A stretch of DNA of 25,110 nucleotides, taken from contig DIHQ01000042.1 in NCBI GenBank assembly GCA_002420235.1, forward strand, positions 1-25,110, in the 5' to 3' direction. The DNA is from Flavobacteriales bacterium UBA5692 (lineage in GTDB: Bacteria > Bacteroidota > Bacteroidia > Flavobacteriales_D > Sanyastnellaceae). Made by a program: the position numbers and the translations under genes. Shown here piece after piece: positions 1 to 6,936 of this stretch. Every line of letters starts with the position of its first letter. The first letter of the stretch is position 1. The notes under the pieces were generated by a model. It saw only the letters and a list, made by a program, of their open reading frames with translations, did not search any database and was not told the DNA's origin.

Positions 1-11
1 TTACCAAGCAA

Positions 12-680
12 TTACTGAAAGGAAATCAACTCCACTTCAAAAATCAAAGCGGCATACGGCGGGATGGGACCATTGGGATTGGGGTTGGCACCGTATGCAA
101 GTTCCTGCGGGATGTAGAACTTGGTCTTACCACCAGGTTTCATGAGTTGTAGCCCTTCTGTCCATCCTTTGATGACATTACCCAACGGGAAGGAGATGGG
201 CTCGCCACGTTTGTAAGATGAATCAAATTCGGTGCCATCGATTAGCGTACCGCTGTAGTGCACTGTGACTGTAGATGCTGCTGTGGGGCTTTCACCCTCT
301 CCCTCTGTAAGGTGCGTGTACTGCAGGCCTGAAGCAGTGACTGTGACAGCTTTATTCTTAGCATTTTCAATCAAAAATGCCTCGCTTTCCGATTTGACTG
401 CTGCGCCTGCTGCCTCCTTCTTGGCTTGGAAAAATTCGCCCACCATGGCGTTGGCTTGCTCGGGCGTCATACTGGCTGAAGCATCCATTTGTTCAGCGAG
501 GCCTTTGGCCATGTCGTCGGTTGAAATTTCGTTCAGGCCTTGGTCTTGTAGGTTTTTCGCAAACAAGATGCCGAGGGCGTAGCTAATGGATTCCATGGAT
601 GGAGTGTTTTGGGCCCGGCCAGGAGCGGCGAGCAAAGTGATAAGGGAAAGGAGCGTTGCCGCCTTTAAGATGTGTTTCAT
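12..680 (-). CDS. Exported FKBP-type peptidyl-prolyl cis-trans isomerase (FkpA/Mip type)
   Basis: This 222-residue protein should catalyse cis-trans isomerisation of prolyl bonds in the periplasm or cell envelope and so help exported proteins fold. Residues 1 to about 24 form a Sec signal peptide ending in APGRAQ. A helical region (about 25-110) resembles the dimerisation arm of Mip/FkpA proteins. The FKBP domain follows, with recognisable VHYSGTLIDGTEFDSS, FPLGNVIKGWTEGL and IPPYAALIFEVELI segments, including the conserved Tyr, Phe, Asp and Trp that line the FKBP pocket. The start at 680 was chosen because it opens directly with the signal peptide; a longer in-frame reading to 770 would bury the signal and overlap the upstream gene. 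It lies 7 bases downstream of the yaaA-like gene on the same strand and is probably co-transcribed. Family call is firm; the substrates are unknown. Confidence 0.93.
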   Translation of the reverse strand: MKHILKAATLLSLITLLAAPGRAQNTPSMESISYALGILFAKNLQDQGLNEISTDDMAKGLAEQMDASASMTPEQANAMVGEFFQAKKEAAGAAVKSESEAFLIENAKNKAVTVTASGLQYTHLTEGEGESPTAASTVTVHYSGTLIDGTEFDSSYKRGEPISFPLGNVIKGWTEGLQLMKPGGKTKFYIPQELAYGANPNPNGPIPPYAALIFEVELISFQ

Positions 681-687
681 GGTGAAA

Positions 688-1461
688 TTATTTCGTTGTG
701 GAGACATCACGGGTGAACACCCAGTTGTCAGTTGTTGAAAGGGCTGAATTATAGGAGTAGCCCATTCCATTAAATTGTTTAAAATCGTTCGGATGCGTCA
801 ATTGATTCTGAACGATAAACCGGGCCATGGTACCTCGTGCTTCCTTCGCATAGGCCATTTTGGATTTGTATTCCGTACCTACTAGATCCTTAAACGCAGG
901 TGTGATGACGCGGCCTTCATAGTCTGTGGATATGGCCGATTTGCTGTATTCTTTGCTCGCTAGGTTGATGATCAAACCGTCCGATTCGGATTCAACCTGG
1001 TTTCGGATGCGGTCTCCCCAGAATGAGTAAAGGTTTCCAATTTTCGCGGAGATATCCCACTTCAATCCCATTTCAAGGCGGTACGGCTGTATCAAATCGA
1101 GAGGTTTCAAAATTCCGTATAATCCTGAAAGAATGCGCAAGTGCTGTTGGGCAAAGGCTCTATCGGCTTCGCTCCATTTGCGCGCTCGAAGTCCAGTGTA
1201 TACGGCACCTTTAAAACAGTGCGCCGCAGGCCTTGCATTGGTTGTGGAAAAAGGTATATTCCAATTTCTCGCCCATTCGGCGGTTTGCGCCGCTATTCCG
1301 GCATTGACGCTCATCAATCCTTCAATCTTTTTCGCGTTCAATCGCTTCAATTTGTCCATTAGCTTGTCTGATGCCTCGATAAATACAGGCACCTCGCTGA
1401 ATTCGGCTGCCGGCGCATCTTGAAACGAAAGAGTTTTAGATGGTGAAAGTAGGACGAGCAT
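688..1461 (-). CDS. yaaA: YaaA (UPF0246/DUF328) family peroxide-stress protein
   Basis: The protein has 257 residues, essentially the length of E. coli YaaA (about 258). It begins with the family's typical opening MLVLLSPSKTL and carries other family-like segments such as SGLYGILKPLDLIQPYRLEMG and INLASKEYSK. YaaA is known in E. coli to lower intracellular free iron during hydrogen peroxide stress; the biochemical activity is less clear. A longer in-frame start exists at 1536, but 1461 gives the family N terminus and sits 9 bases after a good TAnnTTTG promoter box (1471-1478), so the longer reading is rejected. The gene is followed after 7 bases by the exported FKBP isomerase, probably as a two-gene transcript. 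Nothing is missing or truncated. Confidence 0.93.
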   Translation of the reverse strand: MLVLLSPSKTLSFQDAPAAEFSEVPVFIEASDKLMDKLKRLNAKKIEGLMSVNAGIAAQTAEWARNWNIPFSTTNARPAAHCFKGAVYTGLRARKWSEADRAFAQQHLRILSGLYGILKPLDLIQPYRLEMGLKWDISAKIGNLYSFWGDRIRNQVESESDGLIINLASKEYSKSAISTDYEGRVITPAFKDLVGTEYKSKMAYAKEARGTMARFIVQNQLTHPNDFKQFNGMGYSYNSALSTTDNWVFTRDVSTTK

Positions 1462-1470
1462 AGAGGACTG

Positions 1471-1502
1471 CAAATCTAGCTGTTCATCACAGTGAATCCA
1501 AT
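1471..1502 (-). promoter_or_regulatory. Bacteroidota-type promoter for the yaaA-FKBP pair
   Basis: On the minus strand the sequence reads ATTG, 20 bases, then TAGATTTG. This is an exact match to the TAnnTTTG -7 box and a 3/4 match to the TTTG -33 box at close to the usual 19-base spacing. The -7 box ends 9 bases before the ATG at 1461, which also supports that start. The assignment is by pattern only. Confidence 0.6.
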
Positions 1503-1541
1503 TCACGTATATTCGGAATCCCAACGTTAACTTCATTTATC

Positions 1542-3446
1542 ATGCGTTTCATTTTTCCACTTTTTGCTTCGCTGCTTGCTTTTGAGTTATCGCTTTCTTC
1601 TTCGGGTGCTATTGCCCAATGTGATGGAGGGGAGGTGGAGATTGAATTTGTTATCGATACCGATTCGTGGGGATATGAAATTTACTGGGAGTTAACTCCC
1701 GTTGGAGAACCATGCGGCGGTGAAAATTTCATTGCAAGTGGTGGGAATTCAGATAACGTAGGGTGCGATGGTGCAGGCAATGACGGTAATGGGGGCACCA
1801 CCTACGGTAATGATGCCATTTACACCGAAGGTCCGTTTTGTGTTGCAGAAAACCAGGTAGTTGACTTGATCCATGTGGACAGTTACGGCGATGGAGGTAA
1901 TCGATTTGATTTGTACATGGATGGTATTTTGTCTGGAATCTTTAACGGAACTGGTTCCGGAAACGTATGGACTTTCACTGCAGGAGAAAGTTTGCTCGTG
2001 GACCATGACGTTCCTTGCGCTGCAGCAGCTATCGAAGTTGATGGAGAATCGGTCGTGGTTACCTCTGGCGGAGCTACGCTTCAAGCGGGTGAAATGAGCC
2101 CTGGACCTGCGCCTAGTGGATCATGTAATCTTCCTGGTTCTTGGTGCGGATCGGACGGGTATGCCTCGAGCTCTATTTGGCTGAGTTTTATACCTGAAAC
2201 ATCCGATCCCGTCACAATCACGACGTGTTCGGAACTTTCAACTTTTGACACGCAGTTGGCGGTTTACCGGGCAGCTGATTGTGGGGATTTCTCGACTTTT
2301 CAATTGGTGGGTTCGAATGACGATTGGTGCGAAGGCTGGAGATCAACCATGTACACAAGTTGCCTAGAGGTAGGAGCGACCTACTATATCCAGTTGGACG
2401 GTTGGGCAGGTCAGACGGGTGATGCCGATGTTTCGGTTTTCACGTCCGAATCATTCGATTTATCAGCAGATGCGCAGGTGCGCAATGTCACTTGCCCGCT
2501 TGACAAGGACGCATCACCCGATGGGTTCATTTTGCCGTATGTCAATGAAGGTGGTTCGGATTTTGGATGCCAATGGACCGGTCCGAATGGCTTCACGTCA
2601 TCCGATTCATGGATTTTTGATTTAGCCCCCGGGGTGTACACAGCGGATATCACAACGACTTGTGGAACGGAGCTAATCCTAGAAAGAACCATTGCGTCTC
2701 CGGACGCATGGAGCGTTGGCACCACTGTGACAGAAGCAAGTTGTGATGAAGCGTCTGACGGCACAATCTCGATTGAGGTGGAAGGCGCTTCCGAACCGTA
2801 CGCCTTTGCTTGGACCGGTCCGGATGATTTTGCAGCTGAGCAACAAAATCTCGATAGCCTTGCACCTGGCACATACCTATTGAATCTCACCGATGCCAAT
2901 GGATGCGCATATTCGGTCACGGCATTCGTCGGAGAGGTTGAGCCGAGTGACTTTACCATCGGCAACGATACCGTCATTTGTGAAGACGAGCCGCTTCTGG
3001 TCTTTGGGCCTCTTGGTTACGATTATGAATGGCAAGACGGCTCCAACAACCAATTCTTCTATGTTGCGCCGGGTAGTTTTAGCCCGGGAACTTACAGCAT
3101 AGTCCTGAATGGCACGACTGAATTGGGATGTGCTTTCGCGGACGCCATCATTCTAACGGTCCACGATTGTTCAGTAGGAATTGGTGAAGTAGGCTTGGGC
3201 GATGCGGTACTGTATCCAAATCCGGCAAACCATGATGTATTTTTTGAAGTGGATCCTGGGGAAGGCGGTTGGACCGTGCGCGCCTTCGACATGGCTGGTC
3301 GTGAAGTGGCGTCCACTCAATGGAGTGGCGTATCTACGTCCGTTTTTGAAGTGGTGAATTGGAATAGCGGCCAGTACGTGCTTCAGTTCCAAGACTCAGA
3401 GCGAGTCATTGTTCGTCAATTAGTGGTTCAGCACGGATCGCGATAA
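1542..3446 (+). CDS. Secreted multidomain protein with SprB-like repeats and T9SS type A sorting domain
   Basis: A 634-residue exported protein. Residues 1-25 form a signal peptide ending SGAIAQ. Residues about 27-155 form a beta-rich module with a DSYGDG motif, also seen at the N terminus of the lysyl oxidase-domain protein at 6937. Residues about 160-300 look like a pre-peptidase C-terminal (PPC)-type beta domain. About 315-390 and 395-465 are two SprB-type repeats (the second runs from EASCDEASDGTISIEVEG to LTDANGC). The last 80 residues are a type A T9SS sorting domain with VLYPNPA, DMAGREV and SGQYVLQF. This predicts passage through the T9SS and attachment to or release from the surface. 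No catalytic domain was recognised, so an adhesin or surface-structural role is an inference. The last 27 bases overlap the 3' end of the convergent threonine aldolase gene. Confidence 0.88.
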   Translation: MRFIFPLFASLLAFELSLSSSGAIAQCDGGEVEIEFVIDTDSWGYEIYWELTPVGEPCGGENFIASGGNSDNVGCDGAGNDGNGGTTYGNDAIYTEGPFCVAENQVVDLIHVDSYGDGGNRFDLYMDGILSGIFNGTGSGNVWTFTAGESLLVDHDVPCAAAAIEVDGESVVVTSGGATLQAGEMSPGPAPSGSCNLPGSWCGSDGYASSSIWLSFIPETSDPVTITTCSELSTFDTQLAVYRAADCGDFSTFQLVGSNDDWCEGWRSTMYTSCLEVGATYYIQLDGWAGQTGDADVSVFTSESFDLSADAQVRNVTCPLDKDASPDGFILPYVNEGGSDFGCQWTGPNGFTSSDSWIFDLAPGVYTADITTTCGTELILERTIASPDAWSVGTTVTEASCDEASDGTISIEVEGASEPYAFAWTGPDDFAAEQQNLDSLAPGTYLLNLTDANGCAYSVTAFVGEVEPSDFTIGNDTVICEDEPLLVFGPLGYDYEWQDGSNNQFFYVAPGSFSPGTYSIVLNGTTELGCAFADAIILTVHDCSVGIGEVGLGDAVLYPNPANHDVFFEVDPGEGGWTVRAFDMAGREVASTQWSGVSTSVFEVVNWNSGQYVLQFQDSERVIVRQLVVQHGSR

Positions 3447-4475
3447 AGCCTCGCACGTCGCGTCTACCTGCGCTTGATTCAAGTCGCGGTGAACGACCAT
3501 GCGCACCCGTTGGGGACCAAATGCAAAGCATAAGATGCCATCTTGTGTGGCGGTTTTCACAAATTCAGCAGCTGTCAACCCATCGGCAATTTCGAAAATT
3601 ACGATATTGGTTTCGACGGGATCAACGGCGACAACTCGGCTCAACTCAATAAGAACATTGCCAATTTGTTTCGCCCTTTTGTGATCTTCGTGCAGCCGGG
3701 GTAATTCGTTATTCAAGGCGTAATTGCAAGCCGCTGTCAGGACCCCGATCTGGCGCATTCCGCCGCCGAATACCTTTCTTGAGCGGTGGGCTTTGGCTAT
3801 AAAGTCTTTTGAGCCGATTAATACCGAACCAACCGGTGCGCCGAGTCCTTTCGAAAAGCAAACTGAAATGGAGTCGAACAATCGGCCGTAAGTCTGCCAA
3901 TCCTCCGCAGACGGGAGTACATCACCCGCGCGCGCAACCATGGCATTCCAGCAACGAGCCCCGTCTAGGTGCAGAGGTAACGTGGACGCGTCGCATCCTT
4001 CACGAATCGATTGAATATCGCTCAGCTTCCAAACTGAGCCGCCGCCTCTGTTGCAAGTGTCCTCAAGGCTTACAAGGGACGTGCGGGCGTAATGGCTGTC
4101 CGATGGATTAATTTCAGCTGCGACGTCTTCCCATTTGAATCGTCCATGATCGCCGCGCAGCAAGCGAACTGAAGCTCCGGAGTTTCGGGCGATGCCACCA
4201 CCTTCATAATTGTAAATATGGGACATGCGGTCACAGACGACTTCATCCCCTGGTTGCACGTGAACGTTAATAGCGATTTGGTTGGTCATGGTGCCTGAAG
4301 GACAGAACAAAGCTGCCTCATGTCCAAACATTTGCGCACATCGCTGCTGAAAATCTTCGGTCGTGAGGTCTTCAGCAAAGACATCATCACCTGTTTTTGC
4401 AGAGTGCATAGCATCCAACATCCCTAAGGTTGGTCTAGTCAACGTATCTGACCGGAAATCAGCTTTGAGATCCAT
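3420..4475 (-). CDS. ltaE: Low-specificity L-threonine aldolase (PLP-dependent)
   Basis: This 351-residue enzyme should cleave L-threonine and L-allo-threonine to glycine and acetaldehyde in the cytoplasm. Recognisable family features include the N-terminal DFRSDTLTRPT, GDDVF, the PSGTMTNQIA segment, LHLDGAR with the PLP-ring aspartate D171, and the Schiff-base lysine K209 in SVCFSKGLGAPVGS. The start at 4475 gives the expected short N terminus before RSDT. The ATG lies only 5 bases after a strong TAGTTTTG box, so the mRNA may be nearly leaderless. The stop codon lies inside the end of the convergent T9SS cargo gene (27-base overlap). Symbol and exact stereospecificity are by family only; other beta-eliminating or aldolase members of the GntG group cannot be excluded. 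Confidence 0.93.
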   Translation of the reverse strand: MDLKADFRSDTLTRPTLGMLDAMHSAKTGDDVFAEDLTTEDFQQRCAQMFGHEAALFCPSGTMTNQIAINVHVQPGDEVVCDRMSHIYNYEGGGIARNSGASVRLLRGDHGRFKWEDVAAEINPSDSHYARTSLVSLEDTCNRGGGSVWKLSDIQSIREGCDASTLPLHLDGARCWNAMVARAGDVLPSAEDWQTYGRLFDSISVCFSKGLGAPVGSVLIGSKDFIAKAHRSRKVFGGGMRQIGVLTAACNYALNNELPRLHEDHKRAKQIGNVLIELSRVVAVDPVETNIVIFEIADGLTAAEFVKTATQDGILCFAFGPQRVRMVVHRDLNQAQVDATCEALSRSVLNH

Positions 4476-4480
4476 GGATA

Positions 4481-4511
4481 CAAAACTAAACCCGGCCTTC
4501 TTATCTTCAAC
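4481..4511 (-). promoter_or_regulatory. Bacteroidota-type promoter for the threonine aldolase gene
   Basis: The minus strand reads GTTG, 19 bases, then TAGTTTTG. The -7 box is exact, the -33 box matches 3/4, and the spacing equals the published Bacteroidota consensus (TTTG-N19-TAnnTTTG). Only 5 bases separate the box from the ATG at 4475, so transcription may begin at or very near the start codon. Pattern-based call. Confidence 0.65.
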
Positions 4512-4534
4512 CCCGCAATTCGAAATTGAAACCC

Positions 4535-6652
4535 ATGATTAATCGATTCATTCCCATCTTCTTGCTCAGTTTGGCTGCCATTTCACAAGAAACCATCCAA
4601 GCCAAGGAGGGTATGTGGATTCCCACATTACTTAATGCTGTAGAAGGGGATATGCAGGCGATGGGCTTGCATTTGACTGCCGATGATATCTACAGTATCA
4701 ATGAAGGTAGCTTGAAAGATGCCATTGTTCATTTCAATGGGGGATGCACGGCGGAGATGATCAGTGAGGAAGGACTTTTGTTGACCAATCACCACTGTGG
4801 ATATGGGCAAATTGCTTACCACAGCTCTGTAGAAAACGATTATTTGACGGATGGATTTTGGGCCATGACACGAGCTGAAGAGTTAATTAATCCCGATTTA
4901 GTCGCCACATTTATCGACCGCATTGAAGACGTCACGGAGTTCGTGCGCGAAGCTGAGGACTATGAGGCTGTGAAGGCTGAATTGGAGGCTCAGGCAATGG
5001 ATGGAACTGGTCTAGATGCTGAATTGGTCGCTTTCGATTTTGGAAACAGCTTTTATTTGATTACCACAAAAACTTATCGTGATGTGCGTTTGGTAGGCGC
5101 GCCTCCGTCTGCAGTAGGAAAATTTGGAGGGGACACGGACAATTGGGTGTGGCCTCGCCATACGGGTGACTTCAGTATGTTCAGAATTTATGCTGATGCG
5201 AATAACGAGCCCGCAAATTACAGTGTCACGAACGTTCCCTTTCGGCCTAAGCACCACTTCCCTGTAGACCTTGGCGGGGTTAAGGAGGGGGACTTCACCA
5301 TGGTCTTCGGTTTCCCCGGAAGGACTGAGCAATACTTGACGAGTGACGCGGTGACCTTTGTGGTGGAACGCTTAAACCCGGCTCGCATTGAAATGCGTGA
5401 CGCCTCCTTGGCTGTTGTTAATGCCGCACGCGCTAATTCTCCAGCTTTAAGGATTGCTTATGCGGATAAGCAGAGTTCCATTGCAAATGCCTGGAAGAAG
5501 TGGATTGGGCAGAACACGGGATTGGATGAATTGGATGCTGTAGGTAAGAAGCTAGAACTGGAAGCGGAATTCATAGCTCGAGCAGCCAAAGTAGATAATG
5601 CAGAGTGGATGCAAGTAATTGATAAAATGCAGGCTGCAAATGCTAATCGTAATCCGTACATGCTCGCGCGAAGCCTTTTTATTGAATGGGTCTACTACGG
5701 TCCTGATGCATTGAATTACGCTTGGTCTTTTGCGCCTCTCGTTGAACGTTGGGAAGCCACAGAGGCAGCTGGTGAAATCGATGCAACAATTGAGGATCTG
5801 CAGGAAAGAACAGAAGACCACTTCCGACAATATGACGCTGACGTCGACCGGGATATCATGGCTGCTTTGGTGGCTCCCTATTTCGATCACATTGATTCAG
5901 ATTTCGTTCCTGCTGCACTGAAATCCGCAGCCTCCAACCCGATTGCCTGGGCGGAACGGACCTTCGAAAGGTCCATATTTGATGACCGTGACGCCGTGGA
6001 AGCAATTCTTAGCAAAAGAAACGCCAAGGCATTTTCTAAACTCTCAAAAGACCCACTTTATAAGCTTATCAAATCCATGCGAAATGCTTATTTCGACCTA
6101 GTTGCAACTAAGTATGGCAAAGTTTCATCTGAACTTGACTCGCTGACCGGAGTCTACACAACTGGATTGCGCAGCTTATTCCCAGAGCGCGCATTTTTTC
6201 CCGACGCGAATAGCACCCTGCGACTGACTTATGGAAAGGTTGAGGGTTCCTCTCCGTACGATGGCATTGCGTATCTTCCCTTTACTACTGCGAATGGAAT
6301 TTTACAGAAATACATTCCTGGCGATGCGGATTTTGATTTACCTGTGGATTTGATAACAGCCCTGAAGTCCGGCAATTGGGGGCCCTACGCTAATGAGCAA
6401 GGCGACTTGCCGGTGTGCTTTACCGGCTCCAATCACACGACAGGAGGTAACTCTGGTTCACCGGCCATCGATGGTGACGGTCATTTAGTTGGTATTAATT
6501 TCGATCGTTCCTGGGAATCGACCATGAGTGATATTCTTTTCGATGGGTCACGGTGCCGAAACATCATGGTCGACATTCGTTACGTTTTGTGGATTACTGA
6601 TGTGTATGCAGGAGCTGGTCACCTCGTCCAAGAAATGGACTTAGTTTACTAA
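4535..6652 (+). CDS. S46 family dipeptidyl-peptidase, DPP11-like (Asp/Glu-specific)
   Basis: A 705-residue serine exopeptidase of family S46, matching the usual length (about 700-720). It has a short signal peptide (residues 1 to about 22) and should release dipeptides from peptide N termini in the periplasm. The catalytic His is in LLTNHHCGYG (H87), the catalytic Asp lies within HTGDFSMFRIYAD (208-220), and the nucleophile is S640 in GGNSGSP. R658, 18 residues after the serine in NFDRSW, sits where Porphyromonas gingivalis DPP11 has Arg673; DPP7 has glycine there. That arginine selects Asp/Glu at P1. The start at 4535 is the first ATG; an in-frame TTG lies 9 bases upstream. There is no T9SS sorting domain. 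It is divergent from the threonine aldolase gene, with about 59 bases between them. Family is certain; specificity is inferred from one residue. Confidence 0.95.
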   Translation: MINRFIPIFLLSLAAISQETIQAKEGMWIPTLLNAVEGDMQAMGLHLTADDIYSINEGSLKDAIVHFNGGCTAEMISEEGLLLTNHHCGYGQIAYHSSVENDYLTDGFWAMTRAEELINPDLVATFIDRIEDVTEFVREAEDYEAVKAELEAQAMDGTGLDAELVAFDFGNSFYLITTKTYRDVRLVGAPPSAVGKFGGDTDNWVWPRHTGDFSMFRIYADANNEPANYSVTNVPFRPKHHFPVDLGGVKEGDFTMVFGFPGRTEQYLTSDAVTFVVERLNPARIEMRDASLAVVNAARANSPALRIAYADKQSSIANAWKKWIGQNTGLDELDAVGKKLELEAEFIARAAKVDNAEWMQVIDKMQAANANRNPYMLARSLFIEWVYYGPDALNYAWSFAPLVERWEATEAAGEIDATIEDLQERTEDHFRQYDADVDRDIMAALVAPYFDHIDSDFVPAALKSAASNPIAWAERTFERSIFDDRDAVEAILSKRNAKAFSKLSKDPLYKLIKSMRNAYFDLVATKYGKVSSELDSLTGVYTTGLRSLFPERAFFPDANSTLRLTYGKVEGSSPYDGIAYLPFTTANGILQKYIPGDADFDLPVDLITALKSGNWGPYANEQGDLPVCFTGSNHTTGGNSGSPAIDGDGHLVGINFDRSWESTMSDILFDGSRCRNIMVDIRYVLWITDVYAGAGHLVQEMDLVY

Positions 6653-6672
6653 CCTTGGAACAAGATTTGTTT

Positions 6673-6801
6673 TTAAGCTAGGAAGGCGATAACTGTAACC
6701 ACCAATCCCAACAATATCAAAGCAAAAACAACGGGTCCGCCGATTTCATTTTGTTCCGGCTCCTCGTCATGTCCGTGTTCGTGTGAAGAGTCCTGTGACA
6801 T
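6673..6801 (-). CDS. 42-residue His/Glu-rich single-span membrane protein
   Basis: A small open reading frame: a polar N-terminal half (MSQDSSHEHGHDEEPEQNEI, three His and many Asp/Glu) followed by one clean hydrophobic segment (about residues 23-42, VVFALILLGLVVTVIAFLA). It starts with ATG at 6801, has an in-frame stop upstream, and is preceded 4 bases earlier by an exact TAnnTTTG box, so it has promoter, start and a sensible product in an otherwise empty 284-base gap. The acidic, His-bearing head with a single span recalls tiny accessory subunits of respiratory oxidases, but no such genes are nearby and I cannot name a family. It is convergent with the S46 peptidase gene (20-base gap). Confidence that it is a real gene is moderate. 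Confidence 0.6.
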   Translation of the reverse strand: MSQDSSHEHGHDEEPEQNEIGGPVVFALILLGLVVTVIAFLA

Positions 6802-6805
6802 GTTG

Positions 6806-6813
6806 CAAAAATA
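6806..6813 (-). promoter_or_regulatory. TAnnTTTG -7 box upstream of the 42-residue protein
   Basis: The minus strand reads TATTTTTG, an exact TAnnTTTG match, ending 4 bases before the ATG at 6801. No convincing -33 TTTG was found at 18-20 bases upstream. A box this close to the start codon would give a leaderless or nearly leaderless transcript, as also seen for the threonine aldolase gene. Confidence 0.4.
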
Positions 6814-6936
6814 GCAGATTCTTTCACATTCGCATCACATCCTCCATTCCAAAATTCGTGCAACCCTTCGTATGCGCTTAGCGTTGGACTGATAACGTTT
6901 GATTATCTTCGAGGCTTGACCATCAAGTTGAAATCC

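Noticed and set aside
2411..2977. A 188-codon open frame on the minus strand inside the T9SS cargo gene at 1542.
   Set aside because: It is antisense to SprB-type repeats and is low-complexity Ser/Val/Pro-rich sequence; best explained as a shadow frame.
6654..6674. A weak inverted repeat (CTTG-GAA-CAAG) followed by ATTTGTTTTT after the S46 gene, considered as a terminator.
   Set aside because: The stem is only four base pairs and not GC-rich, so it is too weak to call.
6904..6911. TATCTTCG with GTTG 17 bases upstream, considered as a promoter for the lysyl oxidase operon; similar TATCTTCA and TATATTCG strings precede the genes at 4535 and 1542.
   Set aside because: Each departs from TAnnTTTG and the -33 spacing is poor, so I cannot support a promoter call from pattern alone.
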